Source of the DNA: Sulfurimonas sp.
Lineage (GTDB): Bacteria; Campylobacterota; Campylobacteria; Campylobacterales; Sulfurimonadaceae
Direction of reading: 5' to 3'
Length of the DNA stretch: 7,804 nucleotides
Assembly (NCBI GenBank): GCA_024762705.1
Contig: JANTGW010000041.1
Coordinates: forward strand, 1 to 7,804
Shown here: positions 5,622 through 7,804 of the stretch, one piece after another
How the letters are laid out: the number at the start of each line of letters is the position of its first letter
Numbering within the stretch: the stretch's first letter is position 1
Made by a program: the position numbers and the translations under genes
The notes under the pieces: generated by a model
Told to the model about the DNA's origin: nothing
Databases searched by the model: none
The model's input: the letters and a program-made list of their open reading frames with translations, nothing else

Positions 5622-6823
5622 TGATGTATATTCCCACTCCTTCAAAATATGATCCTGATGAAAACGGACACTTTGGAATCTTTGGCGGTCGTTATGTTCC
5701 TGAAACACTCATGCCTGCACTTCTCAAACTCAAAGAAGAATATGAAGAGATTCGTTTTAATGAAGACTTTTGGAAAGAAGTTGATTACTATCTCAAAGAT
5801 TATGTAGGACGTCCCAGCCCTCTTTTTTATGCCGAAAACATTTCCAAAGAGATCGGTGCAAAAGTTTACTTAAAACGAGAAGATTTGAACCATACCGGTG
5901 CGCATAAGGTCAACAATGTAATAGCGCAGGGCTTAATGGCAAAACGACTCGGTTACAAAAAGGTCATCGCTGAAACCGGTGCGGGACAACATGGTGTTGC
6001 AACAGCAACTATTGCAGCGTTACTTGGCCTTGAGTGTGAGATATTTATGGGTGCAAAAGATGTAGAGAGACAAGAGCTCAATGTTTTTCGTATGAAACTG
6101 CTGGGTGCAAAAGTAAACTCTGTTGTAAGTGGCAGTAAAACACTCAAAGATGCGATGAATGATGCCATCCGCCACTGGGTTACAAATGCACGCGACACTT
6201 TTTACATCATAGGTACAGTTGCAGGGCCTCATCCCTACCCTATGATGGTAAGGGATTTTCAAGCCATCATTGGATGGGAAGCAAGACAGCAGATTCTCGA
6301 AAAAGAAAACCGACTTCCTGATTATGTCATTGCATGTATAGGCGGTGGGAGCAATGCCATCGGTATGTTTCAACACTTTTTAGAAGACAAAGAAGTACAG
6401 TGTATAGGAATTGAAGCCGGTGGACTTGGACTTGAAACAAATAAACACGGCTGTTCTTTGGAAAAAGGACGTCCCGGAGTTTTACATGGTCAGATGAGTT
6501 ACCTTCTTCAAGATGAAGATGGTCAAGTACTTGAAGCACATTCTATCAGTGCCGGGCTAGATTACCCGGGTATCGGCCCTGAGCATGCTTTTCATAAAGA
6601 CAACAAATCAGTTTCTTATGACAATGTAACTGACCAGGAAGCGCTGGATGCTTTTGTGTGGCTTTCACAAAAAGAGGGAATCATCCCGGCATTTGAGAGT
6701 TCTCATGCCATTGCATATTTGAAAAAAATGAACAATATAGAGGGAAAAACTATCATAGTAAACTTATCGGGTCGTGGTGATAAAGACATGATTCAGGCTA
6801 AAGATATTTTACACTTCGACTAG
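5621..6823 (+). CDS. trpB: Tryptophan synthase beta chain
   Basis: TrpB uses pyridoxal phosphate to condense indole with serine to tryptophan, normally with TrpA, which passes indole through a tunnel. At 400 residues it is full length and of the classical TrpA-partnered type (TrpB1). The PLP lysine is Lys96 in [10 protein letters not shown]118 in Glu-Thr-Gly-Ala-Gly-Gln-His-Gly is the catalytic acid, Gly-Gly-Gly-Ser-Asn at 241-245 binds the PLP phosphate, Gly-Arg-Pro-Gly-Val-Leu-His-Gly (283-290) is the family block, and Asp314 and Ser383 match the substrate and PLP nitrogen contacts. No trpA or other trp gene is in the window. It is the last gene of a mixed housekeeping operon, so it is probably not under the usual tryptophan control. 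No leader peptide or hairpin is visible before it. It ends 10 bases from the convergent gene. Confidence 0.97.
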   Translation: MMYIPTPSKYDPDENGHFGIFGGRYVPETLMPALLKLKEEYEEIRFNEDFWKEVDYYLKDYVGRPSPLFYAENISKEIGAKVYLKREDLNHTGAHKVNNVIAQGLMAKRLGYKKVIAETGAGQHGVATATIAALLGLECEIFMGAKDVERQELNVFRMKLLGAKVNSVVSGSKTLKDAMNDAIRHWVTNARDTFYIIGTVAGPHPYPMMVRDFQAIIGWEARQQILEKENRLPDYVIACIGGGSNAIGMFQHFLEDKEVQCIGIEAGGLGLETNKHGCSLEKGRPGVLHGQMSYLLQDEDGQVLEAHSISAGLDYPGIGPEHAFHKDNKSVSYDNVTDQEALDAFVWLSQKEGIIPAFESSHAIAYLKKMNNIEGKTIIVNLSGRGDKDMIQAKDILHFD

Positions 6824-6833
6824 AGAGGTTTTA

Positions 6834-7736
6834 TTAGGCAATAAAGATCTTTCCATATCTTTGTTGCTTCGCTTCACCTAAAGCGTATTTTGCTCTATCT
6901 ATAAGCATTTGTATTTCATCATCTTCTATAAAACCTGTTATACCAAAAGCTATTTCAAGTTTTAAATCTTTAAGTGATTCGACTCTTGCAAGCTCATGGC
7001 TTATTTTTTTAATGAAAGCTTCTGTTGACTTTTCACTTGTATTTGTAAGTATAAGAACAAAATCAGAACCTTCCCATCGCGCCAAAACATCTGAGGCACG
7101 AATTAAACTTTTAAGTTCTTTTGCAAATAATGATATAATTTTTTCACCCTTGCTTAGTCCAAATATTCCTATGATTTTATTGATATTTGCAAGAGTAAAA
7201 TAAACAATAGTTGTATCATTTTTATACCTATTAAAATAGTCTATGTGATGTTTCAATATAGCCTGCATCTGCATTTTGGATGTTAGTTTTGAAAGCTGAT
7301 CAATTGTTGCGAGGTTTGCTAGCTTATCCATTCTCAGTCTGTACTCCTGAATCTTGGAAAACTCTTTACAGTGGTACGATACCCTGCTTATGATCTCAAA
7401 TGATTCAAAAGGTTTTTTAACATAATCACTCGCCCCTGCAGCAAAACATTCACGTAGTTTTTCTTTGCTGTAAAGCTCTGCACTGTCAATAAATATAGTT
7501 GGAATTTTCACAGAACTGTCAAACTCGCTTTCAAAGATAATTTGAGCCGGCTGCAAATAAGTAATGCTGGCATTTACTATAATCAGATTAAAGTCATTGA
7601 TACTCTCTTTCGCTTTATTGAAATCTTCAATATTAAGTACCGCTTTACATGTAAATCCTTTTTGCGTCAACAAGGAGTTAAGGACATCAAAGTTATGTTG
7701 ATTCACTTCAAGTATTAAAATCTGTTTTTTTATCAT
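6834..7736 (-). CDS. Degenerate receiver-GGDEF signalling protein
   Basis: This 300-residue soluble protein has two domains. Residues 4-122 follow a response-regulator receiver: a first strand Ile-Leu-Ile-Leu, and Tyr-Val-Lys-Lys-Pro-Phe (105-110) holding the conserved Lys. The acidic pair is Glu10-Val-Asn12, the phospho-acceptor position is Asn55, and the usual Thr/Ser strand reads Phe-Ile-Asp-Ser. Residues 143-298 follow a GGDEF domain: Asp146-Gln-Leu, Phe-Gly-Leu-Ser-Lys-Gly-Glu (192-198), Ala-Arg-Trp at 219-221, and Ala-Lys-Tyr-Ala-Leu-Gly-Glu-Ala-Lys near the end. The signature itself is Glu-Gly-Ser-Asp-Phe (222-226), and the early metal Asp is missing (Leu-Ala-Asn-Ile-Asn). Phosphorylation and c-di-GMP synthesis both look lost, so a binding or scaffold role is more likely. 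The start is set by a stop 12 bases upstream in frame; no Shine-Dalgarno sequence is visible. Confidence 0.87.
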   Translation of the reverse strand: MIKKQILILEVNQHNFDVLNSLLTQKGFTCKAVLNIEDFNKAKESINDFNLIIVNASITYLQPAQIIFESEFDSSVKIPTIFIDSAELYSKEKLRECFAAGASDYVKKPFESFEIISRVSYHCKEFSKIQEYRLRMDKLANLATIDQLSKLTSKMQMQAILKHHIDYFNRYKNDTTIVYFTLANINKIIGIFGLSKGEKIISLFAKELKSLIRASDVLARWEGSDFVLILTNTSEKSTEAFIKKISHELARVESLKDLKLEIAFGITGFIEDDEIQMLIDRAKYALGEAKQQRYGKIFIA

Positions 7737-7789
7737 GAAAATATTTTATCATAAAATTGATACATTTTTCTTTGTTGCTAATATTTTGC

Positions 7790-7795
7790 TATGAT
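7790..7795 (+). promoter_or_regulatory. Possible -10 box for a gene beyond the right edge
   Basis: TATGAT, preceded by GC exactly as at the folD promoter and by a T-rich stretch, lies in the 68 bases upstream of the leftward REC-GGDEF gene. It could serve a divergent rightward gene outside the window. The same stretch read leftward has TAAAAT only six bases before that gene's ATG, too close for an ordinary leader. This is a pattern match only. Confidence 0.3.
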
Positions 7796-7804
7796 ATAAA
7801 AAAT

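Noticed and set aside
5953..6539. Leftward open frames opposite trpB
   Set aside because: They are shadows of a highly conserved enzyme gene; they overlap each other and show no family features.
1..7804. Mobile element, CRISPR array, toxin-antitoxin pair or phage-defence system
   Set aside because: I looked for direct and inverted repeats, transposase or recombinase motifs and typical small gene pairs and saw none. Base composition appears even across the window.

Overview
The window looks like a piece of chromosome from a Campylobacterota (epsilonproteobacterial) species, most like the Sulfurimonas group. The base composition is AT-rich, genes are packed with gaps of 0-22 bases or overlaps, and FolD carries an Ala-Ser-Asn motif that I associate from memory with Campylobacterota. 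The run folD - lepB - M50 protease - rpiB - TM/coiled-coil protein - apt - trpB also looks familiar from that lineage. The assignment rests on protein character and gene order, not on a search.

Layout. Bases 2-316 (+) hold the 3' end of an unrecognised gene that enters from the left edge. Bases 331-1872 (-) hold a compact three-gene operon. Read in its own direction it encodes a small secreted mono-haem cytochrome c, a CitE/HpcH-type lyase-like barrel protein, and a 93-residue protein with one membrane segment whose C-terminal half resembles the core of mitochondrial LETM1. The cytochrome and lyase genes overlap by 29 bases, and the lyase and LETM1-like genes by an ATGA.

A 60-base divergent intergenic region (1873-1932) carries a TATAAT box for the rightward operon. 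That operon (1933-6823, +) has seven genes: folD (one-carbon metabolism), lepB (signal peptidase I), a site-2-type M50 membrane protease overlapping lepB by 14 bases, rpiB (pentose phosphate isomerase), a short membrane-anchored coiled-coil protein, apt (adenine salvage) and trpB (tryptophan synthase beta). It mixes nucleotide, one-carbon and amino-acid metabolism with membrane proteolysis and is a housekeeping cluster.

Bases 6834-7736 (-) hold a convergent gene for a receiver-GGDEF protein. Both domains are recognisable by fold, but the phospho-acceptor Asp and the GGDEF catalytic motif are both replaced, so it is probably a signalling pseudo-enzyme. The right edge (7737-7804) is AT-rich and may hold a promoter for a rightward gene outside the window.

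I see no mobile element, CRISPR array, tRNA, rRNA or convincing hairpin terminator. The points most worth following are the mini-LETM1 protein and its operon, the double-degenerate REC-GGDEF protein, and the uncharacterised coiled-coil protein between rpiB and apt.
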